From an uncultured Prevotella sp. (lineage in GTDB: Bacteria > Bacteroidota > Bacteroidia > Bacteroidales > Bacteroidaceae), in contig USRA01000008.1 of NCBI GenBank assembly GCA_900557035.1, positions 1 through 46,114 on the forward strand: DNA of 46,114 nt, in the 5' to 3' direction. Made by a program: the position numbers and the translations under genes. The notes under the pieces are model-generated. The model made no database searches. It was not told the DNA's origin and saw nothing but the letters and a program-made list of their open reading frames with translations. Numbering within the stretch: the first letter of the stretch is position 1; each line of letters begins with the position of its first letter. Below, one piece after another: positions 1 through 7,831 of the stretch.

Positions 1-54
1 GAAATCCGGTATACCCTCTTCCGGGTATCGGGGGTTTGAATCCCTCATCTTCCG
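1..54 (+). tRNA. tRNA-Ser, 3' part (5' end outside window)
   Basis: The window opens inside a class II tRNA. Bases 1-2 are the last two anticodon bases (NGA, a serine codon family), followed by the 3' side of the anticodon stem. A long variable arm forms from 11-16 pairing with 23-28. The T arm has a 5 bp stem (30-34 with 42-46) around the loop TTTGAAT. The acceptor 3' strand is 47-53 with discriminator G54; CCA is not encoded. The long variable arm together with NGA gives serine. The first anticodon base is outside the window, so the isoacceptor cannot be named. Confidence 0.9.
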
Positions 55-76
55 CGAAACTTTTCTCCATACAAAA

Positions 77-120
77 AAATCCGCAGAGAGTTATTCTAAA
101 CTCCTGCGGATTTGTTTTTT
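77..120. terminator. Bidirectional terminator between tRNA-Ser and trxB
   Basis: A near-perfect stem pairs AAATCCGCAG (77-86) with CTGCGGATTT (104-113). It is followed by GTTTTTT on the plus strand and by a T-rich tail on the minus strand (complement of the A-run at 71-79). It can end both the tRNA transcript and the convergent trxB transcript. Confidence 0.85.
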
Positions 121-144
121 ATCTAACTTTTATAACTTCCGTGA

Positions 145-1077
145 TTACAACTGCTGCAAATATCTGTCTGCCTCGATAGCAGCCTTGGCACCAGAGCCGG
201 CTGCAACAATGCCCTGACGATAAACCGGGTCGGCAACATCGCCGGCAGCAAAGATGCCAGGAAGATTGGTGCTCGCAGTACCAGGAACCACCTTGATGAA
301 TCCCTGCTCATCCAAATCGATGAAATCCTTGAAGAGATCGGTGTTAGGCTTATGGCCGATAGCCAGGAAGAAACCATCGATGGCAATATCAAACTTCTCC
401 TCGTTGGCCTCACCCATGTGGCGAACCAGATGAGCTCCCTCTACTCCATTCTCTCCAAACAAGCCGAGCGTATTGGTCTCGAAAAGAATTTCGATGTTCT
501 CCTTCTCCTTTACACGCTTCTGCATAATCTCAGAAGCACGGAGATAAGGCTTGCGCACAATCATATACACCTTCTTGGCAAGACCGGAAAGATACATCGC
601 CTCCTCGCAGGCAGTATCACCACCACCTACTACGGCAACCGTACGCTTGCGATAGAAGAAGCCATCGCAGGTAGCACAGGCAGAAACGCCCTGTCCACGA
701 TATTTCTCCTCATCAGCCAGACCAAGGTACTTGGCAGAAGCACCAGTAGCGATAATCACGGTATCAGCCTCGATCTCGTTGCCACTCTCATCGGTAAGAT
801 GATAAGGGCGGGAAGAGAAATCCACCTTTGAAATGCTTCCGTCACGCAGATCCGCACCGAAGCGGGCAGCCTGCTCCTTCATGTCCATCATCATCTGAGT
901 GCCATCCACGCCATTAGGATAACCTGGGAAGTTCTCTACTTCCGTGGTGATGGTAAGCTGACCGCCTGGCTGCATACCAGAATACAATACAGGATTGAGA
1001 CCAGCTCTACCTGCATAAATGGCAGCAGTATATCCCGCAGGACCGCTACCTATAATCAAAGTCTTTACTTTTTCCAT
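145..1077 (-). CDS. trxB: Thioredoxin-disulfide reductase
   Basis: A 310-residue FAD/NADPH flavoenzyme that reduces thioredoxin in the cytoplasm. Visible motifs are the FAD-binding GSGPAG near residues 10-15, the redox-active CATC at 134-137, the NADPH-binding GGGDTA at 151-156 and the C-terminal FAD motif AAGDV at 277-281. Length is normal for low-molecular-weight TrxB. It lies 38 bp downstream of queE on the same strand with no promoter visible between them, so it may be read through from the queD promoter. It ends at the bidirectional terminator it shares with tRNA-Ser. Confidence 0.97.
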   Translation of the reverse strand: MEKVKTLIIGSGPAGYTAAIYAGRAGLNPVLYSGMQPGGQLTITTEVENFPGYPNGVDGTQMMMDMKEQAARFGADLRDGSISKVDFSSRPYHLTDESGNEIEADTVIIATGASAKYLGLADEEKYRGQGVSACATCDGFFYRKRTVAVVGGGDTACEEAMYLSGLAKKVYMIVRKPYLRASEIMQKRVKEKENIEILFETNTLGLFGENGVEGAHLVRHMGEANEEKFDIAIDGFFLAIGHKPNTDLFKDFIDLDEQGFIKVVPGTASTNLPGIFAAGDVADPVYRQGIVAAGSGAKAAIEADRYLQQL

Positions 1078-1115
1078 TATATTATTATTGTTGTTTTATT
1101 ATGATCTTATGAGAT

Positions 1116-1700
1116 TTATCGGATACCCACAATCTTATGCATCTGGAGTGAAAGCTGCCATTCCGGATGCCGCTTCACATAGTCGATGCAGCCGGAGAGG
1201 ATAAAGCGGTTGCGGGCATCATTGCCCACATCGCAAGGCTGCAGATACTGATAGGTGGCTTCCAATCCATAATTGCTTACTTCGTGGGCGCCATCAAAGA
1301 CCAGTTTCAGCTCATCCACCTTCTTCAAGGCAAGTTCGCCGCCCTCCGTGAAGTCCAACTTAGGCGAACAGGTAATCCAGTCGATGCCCTCGGGAACCAC
1401 GTGGGTGCCGTTGGTTTCCATCGAAAGATAATATCCCTGCTGATGCAGGAGACGGATGAGTTCCGCATCCACCTGCAGGGTTGGTTCGCCACCGGTAAGA
1501 ACGATGAAGCGGCAATCGCCACCCTTTTCCAGGCACGCAGCCAGGATGTCCTCTGCGCTCATCTCCTTATATCCCTTGAAATCGGTATCACAGAAAGGAC
1601 ATTTCAGATTGCAGCCGCTCATACGAACAAACACGGCTGGCCTGCCCGACCATCTTCCTTCTCCCTGAAGGGAATAGAATATCTCGTTAACTTTATACAT
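1116..1700 (-). CDS. queE: 7-carboxy-7-deazaguanine synthase (radical SAM)
   Basis: QueE converts 6-carboxytetrahydropterin to 7-carboxy-7-deazaguanine in queuosine/7-deazaguanine synthesis. The 194-residue protein has the radical-SAM cysteines C30-x3-C34-x2-C37, followed by the SAM-binding GGEP at 70-73. The N-terminal YSLQGEG motif near residues 9-15 is typical of QueE. It sits downstream of queD, which makes its substrate. The two are separated by a 173 bp spacer with palindromes, unusually long for an operon. No queC or queF is in the window. Confidence 0.95.
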   Translation of the reverse strand: MYKVNEIFYSLQGEGRWSGRPAVFVRMSGCNLKCPFCDTDFKGYKEMSAEDILAACLEKGGDCRFIVLTGGEPTLQVDAELIRLLHQQGYYLSMETNGTHVVPEGIDWITCSPKLDFTEGGELALKKVDELKLVFDGAHEVSNYGLEATYQYLQPCDVGNDARNRFILSGCIDYVKRHPEWQLSLQMHKIVGIR

Positions 1701-1725
1701 TTTTCCTTAATATTAAAAAGCTTTT

Positions 1726-1845
1726 GCCCTTACAGGGCGCATTGCTGATTGCGACTCTACCCAGGGCGATGCCCTGGGCTAGGAGCTTTTGGGCCTTCAG
1801 CCCGTTCTTGAACCACTTGGGGAACCACTTGCAAAAGCACTTGGG
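1726..1845. repeat. Palindrome cluster plus three 12-bp repeats (REP-like)
   Basis: Three short GC-rich inverted repeats stand in a row: GCCCTTACAGGGC (1726-1738), CCCAGGGCGATGCCCTGGG (1760-1778) and GGGCCTTCAGCCC (1791-1803). Three imperfect 12 bp tandem units based on GAACCACTTGGG follow (1810-1821, 1822-1833, 1834-1845). The block fills most of the queD-queE spacer. Its GC content contrasts with the AT-rich flanks, so it resembles a dispersed repetitive extragenic palindrome. No second copy occurs in this window, so dispersal cannot be shown here. Confidence 0.6.
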
Positions 1846-1873
1846 GATGTTCAACAAATTACCAGCTCCGATT

Positions 1874-2242
1874 TTAAGGAACCAGATGCTCGATTCCTCT
1901 GATTTTCTCCTCGTCAACCACCACGGCAGTATTGCCGAAGCTCTCCTGCACCGTAGCCTTATAGCACTCTGGGAAGAGATTCACGAGCCATCTTCCGATA
2001 TTCTCGGCGGTAGGATTGAAATCAAACACCTCATTGAGATTGGCGTGATCCATCTTGCCATGCACCGCTTTCTTGACATGGGTAAAATCTATCACCATGC
2101 CATCCTGGTTCAACTCTCGGCCCACAAAAAAGAGTTCTATCTGCCAGTTGTGACCATGCAGACTGCTGCACTTACTCTCGTAACTGAGGGCAAGCGAATG
2201 GGCTGCTGATATTTCTAATTTCTTTGAAATGAAGTAAATCAT
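1874..2242 (-). CDS. queD: 6-carboxytetrahydropterin synthase
   Basis: A 122-residue member of the PTPS/QueD family, which converts 7,8-dihydroneopterin triphosphate to 6-carboxytetrahydropterin, the first committed step toward preQ0. Zinc ligands are His15, His29 and His31 (motif HGH at 29-31), and Cys25 is in the catalytic position. The DHANLNE and PTAEN motifs are also present. It is first in a minus-strand group with queE and trxB and has its own near-consensus promoter about 40 bp upstream. Confidence 0.95.
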   Translation of the reverse strand: MIYFISKKLEISAAHSLALSYESKCSSLHGHNWQIELFFVGRELNQDGMVIDFTHVKKAVHGKMDHANLNEVFDFNPTAENIGRWLVNLFPECYKATVQESFGNTAVVVDEEKIRGIEHLVP

Positions 2243-2280
2243 CTGTTATTTCTTGTCTTATTTCTTGTCGTTTAACTTTG

Positions 2281-2311
2281 CAAAGATACATTAATTCATT
2301 TAGAATACAAA
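2281..2311 (-). promoter_or_regulatory. Promoter for queD
   Basis: On the minus strand, TTTG (complement of 2308-2311) is followed by 19 bp and TATCTTTG (complement of 2281-2288). This matches the Bacteroidetes TTTG/TAnnTTTG promoter. The predicted start of transcription leaves a leader of about 30 nt before queD. Confidence 0.7.
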
Positions 2312-2328
2312 ATAAAACCGAAAGTTTT

Positions 2329-2360
2329 TTTCTTTCTTAAAGAATTTATTGCTATCTTTG
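2329..2360 (+). promoter_or_regulatory. Promoter for the P-loop/CYTH gene
   Basis: TATCTTTG at 2353-2360 matches the -7 consensus. TTTC at 2329-2332, 20 bp upstream, is a one-mismatch -33 element. It is divergent from the queD promoter about 70 bp away. Confidence 0.65.
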
Positions 2361-2384
2361 CACCCATAAAAGGAATGAGGGCGC

Positions 2385-2446
2385 TTGACGCATCCCATGA
2401 CGCATCTGATAATAACAAAAAAGACGCATCTGATAATAACAAAAAA
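2385..2446 (+). repeat. In-frame 12- and 24-bp tandem repeats ahead of the P-loop/CYTH gene
   Basis: TGACGCATC occurs at 2386 and 2398 (12 bp period), each preceded by A to give ATGACGCA. A 24 bp unit beginning GACGCATCTGATAATAAC then occurs twice in direct succession (2399-2422 and 2423-2446). Both periods are multiples of three. The frame is open from 2385 into the gene, which would encode THLIITKK then THLIITKN. It is either a translated N-terminal extension or a 5' leader repeat. Confidence 0.75.
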
Positions 2447-2453
2447 TAAGATA

Positions 2454-3554
2454 ATGAATACAATTAAGAAAATTGTACTTACAGGTGGTCCTTGCGCAGG
2501 TAAAACCACTGCGCTGGTAAAAATAATCGACCACTTCTCTGGCCTTGGATACAAGGTGTTTACGATTCCTGAGGTTCCTACCATGTTCACCCAGGCAGGT
2601 ATGAACTATCTCACCAAAAACGAGAAGTTCTTCTTCGAGGGAGAAAAAGCTACCTTCCTGACTCAGATCGGACTGGAAGAAAGCTTCACCAAAATGGCGG
2701 AAACCATCGACAAGCCGGTCATCATCGTCTGCGACCGTGGCACGATGGATATCTCCACCTATCTGACAGAAGACTTTTGGAACCGCATTATCTCCGAGCA
2801 GGGATACACCAACACCCAGTTGCGTGAACGCTACGATGCCGTACTGCATCTGGTTTCTGCCGCAGATGGCGCTGAACAATTCTACACCACAGCCAACAAT
2901 GCCCAGCGAGTGGAAAAGGCTGACGAAAAGGGATTGCAGATAGCCAGGGAACTGGACAAGAGAATCGTTTCCGCCTGGAAGGGCCATCCACATCTGAGAG
3001 TAATCAACAACCACGAGGACTTCAACAACAAGCTGAACCGTGTGCTCAAGGAGATCAGCAATGTGCTGGGTATTCCGCAACCTATCGAGGAGGAGAGAAA
3101 GTATATCGTGAAACTGACCGGCGAAGTGCCAAACGCCATCGACAGCGATATCGTTCAGACCTATCTTTCGGGAGAACCAGGCAGTGAGATCCGTCTCCGT
3201 CGCCGCGGATTCGAAGGTGGCAAATACGTATATGTTCACACCACCAAGAAGCGCGTAGCCGACAACGAACAGATTGAGACCGAGCGACAGATCAGCGCCA
3301 ATCTCTACGAGAATATGCTCCAGCAGGCTGACCCTTACCGTGCTACCATCCGCAAGCACCGCAAGAGCTTTATCTGGAAAGGCCAGTACTTCGAGCTGGA
3401 TTCATTCTCTGAGCCAGTAAAAGACCTGATGATCCTGGAAACCAAAGGCATCGCAAAACGCGAGAGCGTGAAGTTTCCTCCTTTCATCCAGGTGCTCGAA
3501 GACATCACCGGCAATACACATTATTACAATTACAACATCGCTCTGAAGCGATAA
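2454..3554 (+). CDS. P-loop NTPase (AAA_28-like) fused to a CYTH-like domain
   Basis: The N-terminal half is a P-loop kinase-like NTPase with GGPCAGKTT at residues 11-19 and a CDRGTMD motif, as in NadR-like AAA_28 domains. The C-terminal half, from about residue 205, has the alternating charged strands of CYTH/triphosphate tunnel enzymes (EEERKYIV, EIRLRRRG, ETERQIS). The substrate is unknown; nucleotide or inorganic triphosphate chemistry is likely from the fold. I chose ATG 2454 (366 aa) because it lies just before the first P-loop strand. An in-frame ATG at 2385 would add 23 repeat-encoded residues. kdsB follows 14 bp later. Confidence 0.85.
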   Translation: MNTIKKIVLTGGPCAGKTTALVKIIDHFSGLGYKVFTIPEVPTMFTQAGMNYLTKNEKFFFEGEKATFLTQIGLEESFTKMAETIDKPVIIVCDRGTMDISTYLTEDFWNRIISEQGYTNTQLRERYDAVLHLVSAADGAEQFYTTANNAQRVEKADEKGLQIARELDKRIVSAWKGHPHLRVINNHEDFNNKLNRVLKEISNVLGIPQPIEEERKYIVKLTGEVPNAIDSDIVQTYLSGEPGSEIRLRRRGFEGGKYVYVHTTKKRVADNEQIETERQISANLYENMLQQADPYRATIRKHRKSFIWKGQYFELDSFSEPVKDLMILETKGIAKRESVKFPPFIQVLEDITGNTHYYNYNIALKR

Positions 3555-3568
3555 TAAAAAAGAAGCTT

Positions 3569-4312
3569 ATGAAATTTATCGGTATTATTCCAGCAAGATA
3601 CGCTTCAACGCGTTTCCCTGGCAAGCCTCTTGCCATGCTTGGTGGCAAGCCTGTTATTCAGCATGTATATGAAAAGGTGGCTGCTGTTTTAGAAGAAGCA
3701 TACGTGGCTACTGACGATGAGCGCATTTTCAATGCTGTGGAAGCTTTTGGCGGTAAGGCGGTAATGACCCGTACTGACCACAAGAGCGGAACCGACCGTA
3801 TAGAGGAAGCCATCGAGAAGATAGGCGGCGACTGGGATGTCATCGTTAACGTACAGGGCGATGAACCTTTCGTGGCAAAGAGCCAGCTGGAAACCATCTG
3901 CCATTGCTTCGATGACCCAACCACCCAGATTGCGACCTTGGGCAAAGCGTTCACATCTATGGAGGCGGTAGAGAATCCAAATAGTCCGAAAATCGCAGTC
4001 AGCAACCAGGGCTTCGCTCTCTACTTCTCCCGCAGCGTCATCCCATACGTACGTGGCAAGGAGCGAGAGGAGTGGCTCCAGCATTTCCCTTACCTCAAGC
4101 ATCTGGGCATCTACGCCTATCGCAAGGAAGTGCTCAGAGAGGTAACCCAGCTACCACAAAGTTCTCTCGAAATTGCAGAAAGCCTGGAACAGCTGCGCTG
4201 GTTGCAGAACGGATACAAGATCAAGGTGGGAACCACAGACGTTGAGACCGTGGGAATCGATACCCCGGAAGATCTCCAGCGCGCTGAGGAGTTTCTGAAA
4301 GAAGGACATTAA
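3569..4312 (+). CDS. kdsB: 3-deoxy-manno-octulosonate cytidylyltransferase
   Basis: KdsB activates Kdo with CTP to give CMP-Kdo for the inner core of lipopolysaccharide. The 247-residue length is normal. The N-terminal nucleotide-binding motif IIPARYASTRFPGKPL is at residues 6-21, and NVQGDEPF near 93-100 carries the metal-binding Asp. It starts 14 bp after the P-loop/CYTH gene and is probably co-transcribed with it. The gene supports a Gram-negative, LPS-bearing host. Tandem repeats begin 10 bp after its stop codon. Confidence 0.97.
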   Translation: MKFIGIIPARYASTRFPGKPLAMLGGKPVIQHVYEKVAAVLEEAYVATDDERIFNAVEAFGGKAVMTRTDHKSGTDRIEEAIEKIGGDWDVIVNVQGDEPFVAKSQLETICHCFDDPTTQIATLGKAFTSMEAVENPNSPKIAVSNQGFALYFSRSVIPYVRGKEREEWLQHFPYLKHLGIYAYRKEVLREVTQLPQSSLEIAESLEQLRWLQNGYKIKVGTTDVETVGIDTPEDLQRAEEFLKEGH

Positions 4313-4321
4313 ATAATTCTT

Positions 4322-4365
4322 CCCTTAAAGGAATTACTTTCTACCTTTAAAGGAAAATGTTTCTA
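4322..4365. repeat. Two 22-bp imperfect tandem units after kdsB
   Basis: Units 4322-4343 and 4344-4365 match at 17 of 22 positions by eye. Each contains a short palindrome (CCTTTAAAGG in the second) and ends in TTTCTA. They directly follow the kdsB stop and precede the 21-bp array at 4385. The AAAGG palindromes might also serve as a weak kdsB 3' hairpin. Confidence 0.65.
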
Positions 4366-4384
4366 GAGTTAGTAAAAATCTTCG

Positions 4385-4462
4385 TTCAGCGACGTTGAAT
4401 CTCCATTCAGCGTCGTTGAATGCACGTTCAGCGACGTTGAATGTCGGTTCAACGATTTTGAA
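4385..4462. repeat. Four-unit dyad-symmetric array with exact 21-bp period
   Basis: The 15-mer TTCAGCGACGTTGAA occurs at 4385-4399 and 4427-4441. A one-base variant is at 4406-4420 and a more diverged copy, TTCAACGATTTTGAA, is at 4448-4462. Starts are exactly 21 bp apart and spacers differ in sequence. The unit is a near-palindrome (TTCA..CG.CG..TGAA). A 21 bp step is two helical turns, so all four sites would face the same side of DNA. The array lies between kdsB and tilS, ending 67 bp before the tilS start. Confidence 0.85.
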
Positions 4463-4529
4463 CGGAACTTTCTTCTAGCCTTAAAAACAATTTCAACCGT
4501 ACAGGTCGAAAAGATTCAGGAATATAGAA

Positions 4530-5921
4530 ATGAACAAGATAGAAACGATTGTCAGAAACTATATCGTGCGCCACGGAATGGGAAAGCACGACGGCTCTTA
4601 TATTGTTGCCCTCTCGGGAGGAGCAGACAGTGTGGCTCTGCTCCTGATTCTCAAGAACCTGGGGATGCCCATCCATGCAGCCCACTGCAACTTTCACCTG
4701 CGTGGCGAAGAAAGCGAGCGCGACGAACAATTCTGCGTAGATCTCTGCGAGCGTGAAGGCATCTGCCTGCATCGCATCCACTTCGATACCCTCACCTATG
4801 CCGAAAAGCACAAGGTGAGTATCGAGATGGCTGCCAGGGATTTGCGCTACCGCTATTTCGCTCAACTCGCCCGAGACATCGAAGCCGACGGCATCTGCGT
4901 GGCACATCACAGAGATGACAACGTGGAAACGCTCCTGCTCAATCTGCTGAGAGGTTCGGGGGTGGATGGACTCGCTGCCATCGCTCCCAAAAACGGAAAC
5001 ATCCTGCGCCCCCTACTCTGCATCAGCCGTCAGGACATCCTGGACTATCTCGCAGAAAAGGGGCAAGACTACATGACCGACTCCACCAACCTGGAAGATG
5101 ATGCCCTGCGCAACAAGATCCGCCATCACGTGATTCCGCTGTTGGAAACGCTGAACCCTGCTGCCAGGGAGAACATCGCCCAATCGGCTAGATACCTCAG
5201 ACAGGCTAAGATGATGCTCGATGATGCTGTGGGCGTACCATCGCAGCCAGATGATTCCAGTACATCACAGCCCGATGATTCCGGCAATATCATAACCATC
5301 GGCAAGCAACTCGTGATGCAGGCGGCAAGTCCGGAGTTCATGCTCCATCAGCTCATCGGCTGCTATGGTTTTCATGGTGATACCATCGACGGCATCATAG
5401 AAAGTATGAACAGCCAGGACGGTGGAATAGGCAAGATTTGGAAAAGCAACGAATACATGCTTTGCATCGACCGCGAAAAGCTGCTCGTTACACCCCTGAA
5501 AGAAATGGATAACCTGCAGAAAGAAAGAGCTTTCCGCCTTCCGGAAGAAGGAAATTACAGTCTTGCAGGAAACACGAGAATCAGGATCCGACGCTACCCT
5601 CGCACAGCCGACTTTACGCCAAGCAAGGAAAGCCATCGCATCACCCTGGATGCCAATCAGGTAAGTTTCCCGCTCACCTATCGACTCTCCCAACAGGGCG
5701 ACAGATTCAAACCTTTCGGCATGAAGGGAACGAAGCTGGTAAGCGACTATCTGACAGACCGCAAGCGAAACTATATGGAGAAAATGAGTCAACATGTACT
5801 GACCGACAAGACAGGCGAAATCATCTGGCTCATCGGAGAAAGAACATCAGACCACTGCAGAATCACCCCCGACACCCAATCCATCCTGAAGATAGAACTG
5901 GAGGTAAATCCAGAAGTCTAA
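4530..5921 (+). CDS. tilS: tRNA(Ile)-lysidine synthetase
   Basis: TilS uses ATP and lysine to convert C34 of the CAU-anticodon tRNA-Ile to lysidine, letting it read AUA. The PP-loop motif SGGADS is at residues 29-34 of 463, and the C-terminal substrate-binding domain of long TilS forms is present. Around residues 237-253 there is a short low-complexity insert in which SQPDDS appears twice, from a 24 bp imperfect duplication (5241-5288). The start at 4530 is the first ATG before the conserved N terminus. No clear promoter was found between the 21-bp array and this start. Confidence 0.95.
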   Translation: MNKIETIVRNYIVRHGMGKHDGSYIVALSGGADSVALLLILKNLGMPIHAAHCNFHLRGEESERDEQFCVDLCEREGICLHRIHFDTLTYAEKHKVSIEMAARDLRYRYFAQLARDIEADGICVAHHRDDNVETLLLNLLRGSGVDGLAAIAPKNGNILRPLLCISRQDILDYLAEKGQDYMTDSTNLEDDALRNKIRHHVIPLLETLNPAARENIAQSARYLRQAKMMLDDAVGVPSQPDDSSTSQPDDSGNIITIGKQLVMQAASPEFMLHQLIGCYGFHGDTIDGIIESMNSQDGGIGKIWKSNEYMLCIDREKLLVTPLKEMDNLQKERAFRLPEEGNYSLAGNTRIRIRRYPRTADFTPSKESHRITLDANQVSFPLTYRLSQQGDRFKPFGMKGTKLVSDYLTDRKRNYMEKMSQHVLTDKTGEIIWLIGERTSDHCRITPDTQSILKIELEVNPEV

Positions 5922-5983
5922 TAAAACAACAGATAAAACAAGAACTATAGATATATAGAAGATAAGGGAGAGAAAAGAAATAT

Positions 5984-5990
5984 AGGAGGA
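5984..5990 (+). promoter_or_regulatory. Strong Shine-Dalgarno for the GH25 gene
   Basis: AGGAGGA lies 9 nt before ATG 6000. This is a textbook ribosome-binding site in a window where most starts have none, and it fixes the start of the GH25 gene. Confidence 0.6.
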
Positions 5991-5999
5991 ATTGAAACA

Positions 6000-7718
6000 A
6001 TGACAAACAACAGAAAGAAAGGCATCAGAATAGCTGGTGCCCTATTTATCATTTTACTTTGCGCCCTGGGATTTTGGACTTACCGCTGTCTGAATCCCAC
6101 AAGAGAACAGGTGCAGGCAGCCAAAGCCAGAATAGAAGCCTACAGCTGCTATGAAATAAGAAGAAACGGCAAAACCATGCTGCGATTCGACGAAGATACC
6201 ACCACACTGGCAGCAACCTTCATGAACCGCTGGGCACTCGTTCCTTCATGCCAGGGACGACTCGCTGCGTCCAACAATACCGACATCACCCGAAACCGCT
6301 ATCAGGGACTCGATGCAGACAGTGTGCTGGTAGAGAAAGTGGATTCACTCGACAGTCTCTACAAGGATTCGAAATGGAAAGAAAGCGAGCTGGCATACTA
6401 TATCCACTCCCACAGCGTAATGGATCTGGGATACAACAGAATCTGCGCCTTCGAAAACCGCGAGAAGGTGTTGAGAGATTCTGCCAAGAAGATGCTCGAC
6501 TCGCTGCATCATATCCAGGGAAAAACGCCTTCTGACAAGTCAAACCAGAAAGACGGCAAACTGGTATTGGTACACCTTATTAAATATAAGGCATTCTACA
6601 CCGATGAAAACGGCAAGCCCCGAAGCGAAGACTGCAAGCTCATCCAGACAAATACAGATGAAAGAAAAGGCAGACAGTACTGCCACCTCTTTCAGCTGGC
6701 ATCAGAAACGACCCCTGACGGTATCTACGGCATTGCCCCCCGCACAGCCATCGGAATCGTAACCCTGCAGGGAGCTACCCACCGAGACACCATCAACTAT
6801 GAACAGCGCCATGACTCACTGGGGTATTTCTCGGGCAGCTACGACAGTCTCTACCAGGCAGAAGGCTACGGCACCTGGATAGGCCACGACGGTTCCTACT
6901 ACGAAGGAGAATGGAAGAATGGAGAAAGAAACGGATGGGGATTCAGCATCTCACCCAAGAAGCCTCTGAGAGTGGGCGAATGGAAGAAAGACAAATACAA
7001 GGGAGAGCGACTGGTATATACCTCACAGCGAATCTATGGCATCGACATCTCGAAATACCAGCACATCAAGGGCAGAAAGCGATATCAGATAAACTGGAAG
7101 AAACTGCGCATCACGCATCTGGGAAACATCAGCAGAAAGACCGTGGCAGGCAACGTAAACTACCCGATCCGCTTCATCTACATCAAGAGCACAGAGGGTA
7201 AATCAATCGTGAATCCTTACTATAAGAAAGACTATAGCGCAGCTCGCGCACATGGCTATAAAGTAGGCACTTACCACTTCTTCAGCACCAGGACTCCAGC
7301 TGCTGCCCAGGCGAATCATTTCCTCAGACACAGCTGCATCAGGAGAGGAGATTTCCCGCCGGTTCTCGACCTGGAGCCATCGCATAGCCAGATCAGCAAG
7401 ATGGGAGGTCCGGGCGTTCTCTTCGCAAGAGTAAGAACCTGGTTAAGACTGGTGGAAAGAGCCACGGGCGTAAAACCAATCCTCTACATCAGTCAGATCT
7501 TCGTAAACCGGTATCTGCCTGCAGCACCTGACCTGAAACGTGACTATAAAATATGGATTGCCCGCTATGGCGAATACAAGCCAGACATCCACCTGGTATA
7601 TTGGCAGCTATGCCCGGATGGCCGTGTGGCAGGCATCCACGGAGCCGTAGATATCAATGTATTCAATGGCTATCAAGATGCATTCACAAAATTCTCTCAA
7701 AATGAGGTAGTTAGATAA
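6000..7718 (+). CDS. Membrane-anchored GH25 lysozyme-like protein with MORN repeats
   Basis: The 572-residue protein begins with a basic stretch and one membrane helix (about residues 9-27). A Bacteroidales-type region of unknown function follows to about 285, then MORN-like motifs (GYGTWIGHDGSYYEGEW from 289, and VGEWKKDKYKGER). The C-terminal half is a GH25 muramidase domain starting GIDISKY (347-353), with DLEP at 457-460 supplying the expected acidic residues (Asp349, Asp457, Glu459), and ending in YWQL and VDINVF. It probably cleaves peptidoglycan from the periplasmic side of the inner membrane. Peptidoglycan remodelling is inferred from the family. Confidence 0.85.
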   Translation: MTNNRKKGIRIAGALFIILLCALGFWTYRCLNPTREQVQAAKARIEAYSCYEIRRNGKTMLRFDEDTTTLAATFMNRWALVPSCQGRLAASNNTDITRNRYQGLDADSVLVEKVDSLDSLYKDSKWKESELAYYIHSHSVMDLGYNRICAFENREKVLRDSAKKMLDSLHHIQGKTPSDKSNQKDGKLVLVHLIKYKAFYTDENGKPRSEDCKLIQTNTDERKGRQYCHLFQLASETTPDGIYGIAPRTAIGIVTLQGATHRDTINYEQRHDSLGYFSGSYDSLYQAEGYGTWIGHDGSYYEGEWKNGERNGWGFSISPKKPLRVGEWKKDKYKGERLVYTSQRIYGIDISKYQHIKGRKRYQINWKKLRITHLGNISRKTVAGNVNYPIRFIYIKSTEGKSIVNPYYKKDYSAARAHGYKVGTYHFFSTRTPAAAQANHFLRHSCIRRGDFPPVLDLEPSHSQISKMGGPGVLFARVRTWLRLVERATGVKPILYISQIFVNRYLPAAPDLKRDYKIWIARYGEYKPDIHLVYWQLCPDGRVAGIHGAVDINVFNGYQDAFTKFSQNEVVR

Positions 7719-7787
7719 AATATCGAAAAATCAAGTATTTTTAGTTAAATTATGTTGTAGAAAAATACAACCTATCACATTTTTTAC

Positions 7788-7795
7788 TAACTTTG
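7788..7795 (+). promoter_or_regulatory. Promoter -7 element for rpoD
   Basis: TAACTTTG matches the -7 consensus, about 36 bp before the rpoD start. No good TTTG occurs at the usual -33 distance, so the element is partial. Confidence 0.5.
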
Positions 7796-7831
7796 TGGAG
7801 TTTAGTAACAAAATTTGGGGGTAGGATCATC

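Noticed and set aside
1693..1917. Small open frame across the queD-queE spacer
   Set aside because: It is made of the palindrome cluster and overlaps both the queD 3' end and the queE start; no domain or own start signal.
2243..2280. preQ1 riboswitch ahead of queD
   Set aside because: The predicted leader is only about 30 nt and shows no pseudoknot-like pattern.
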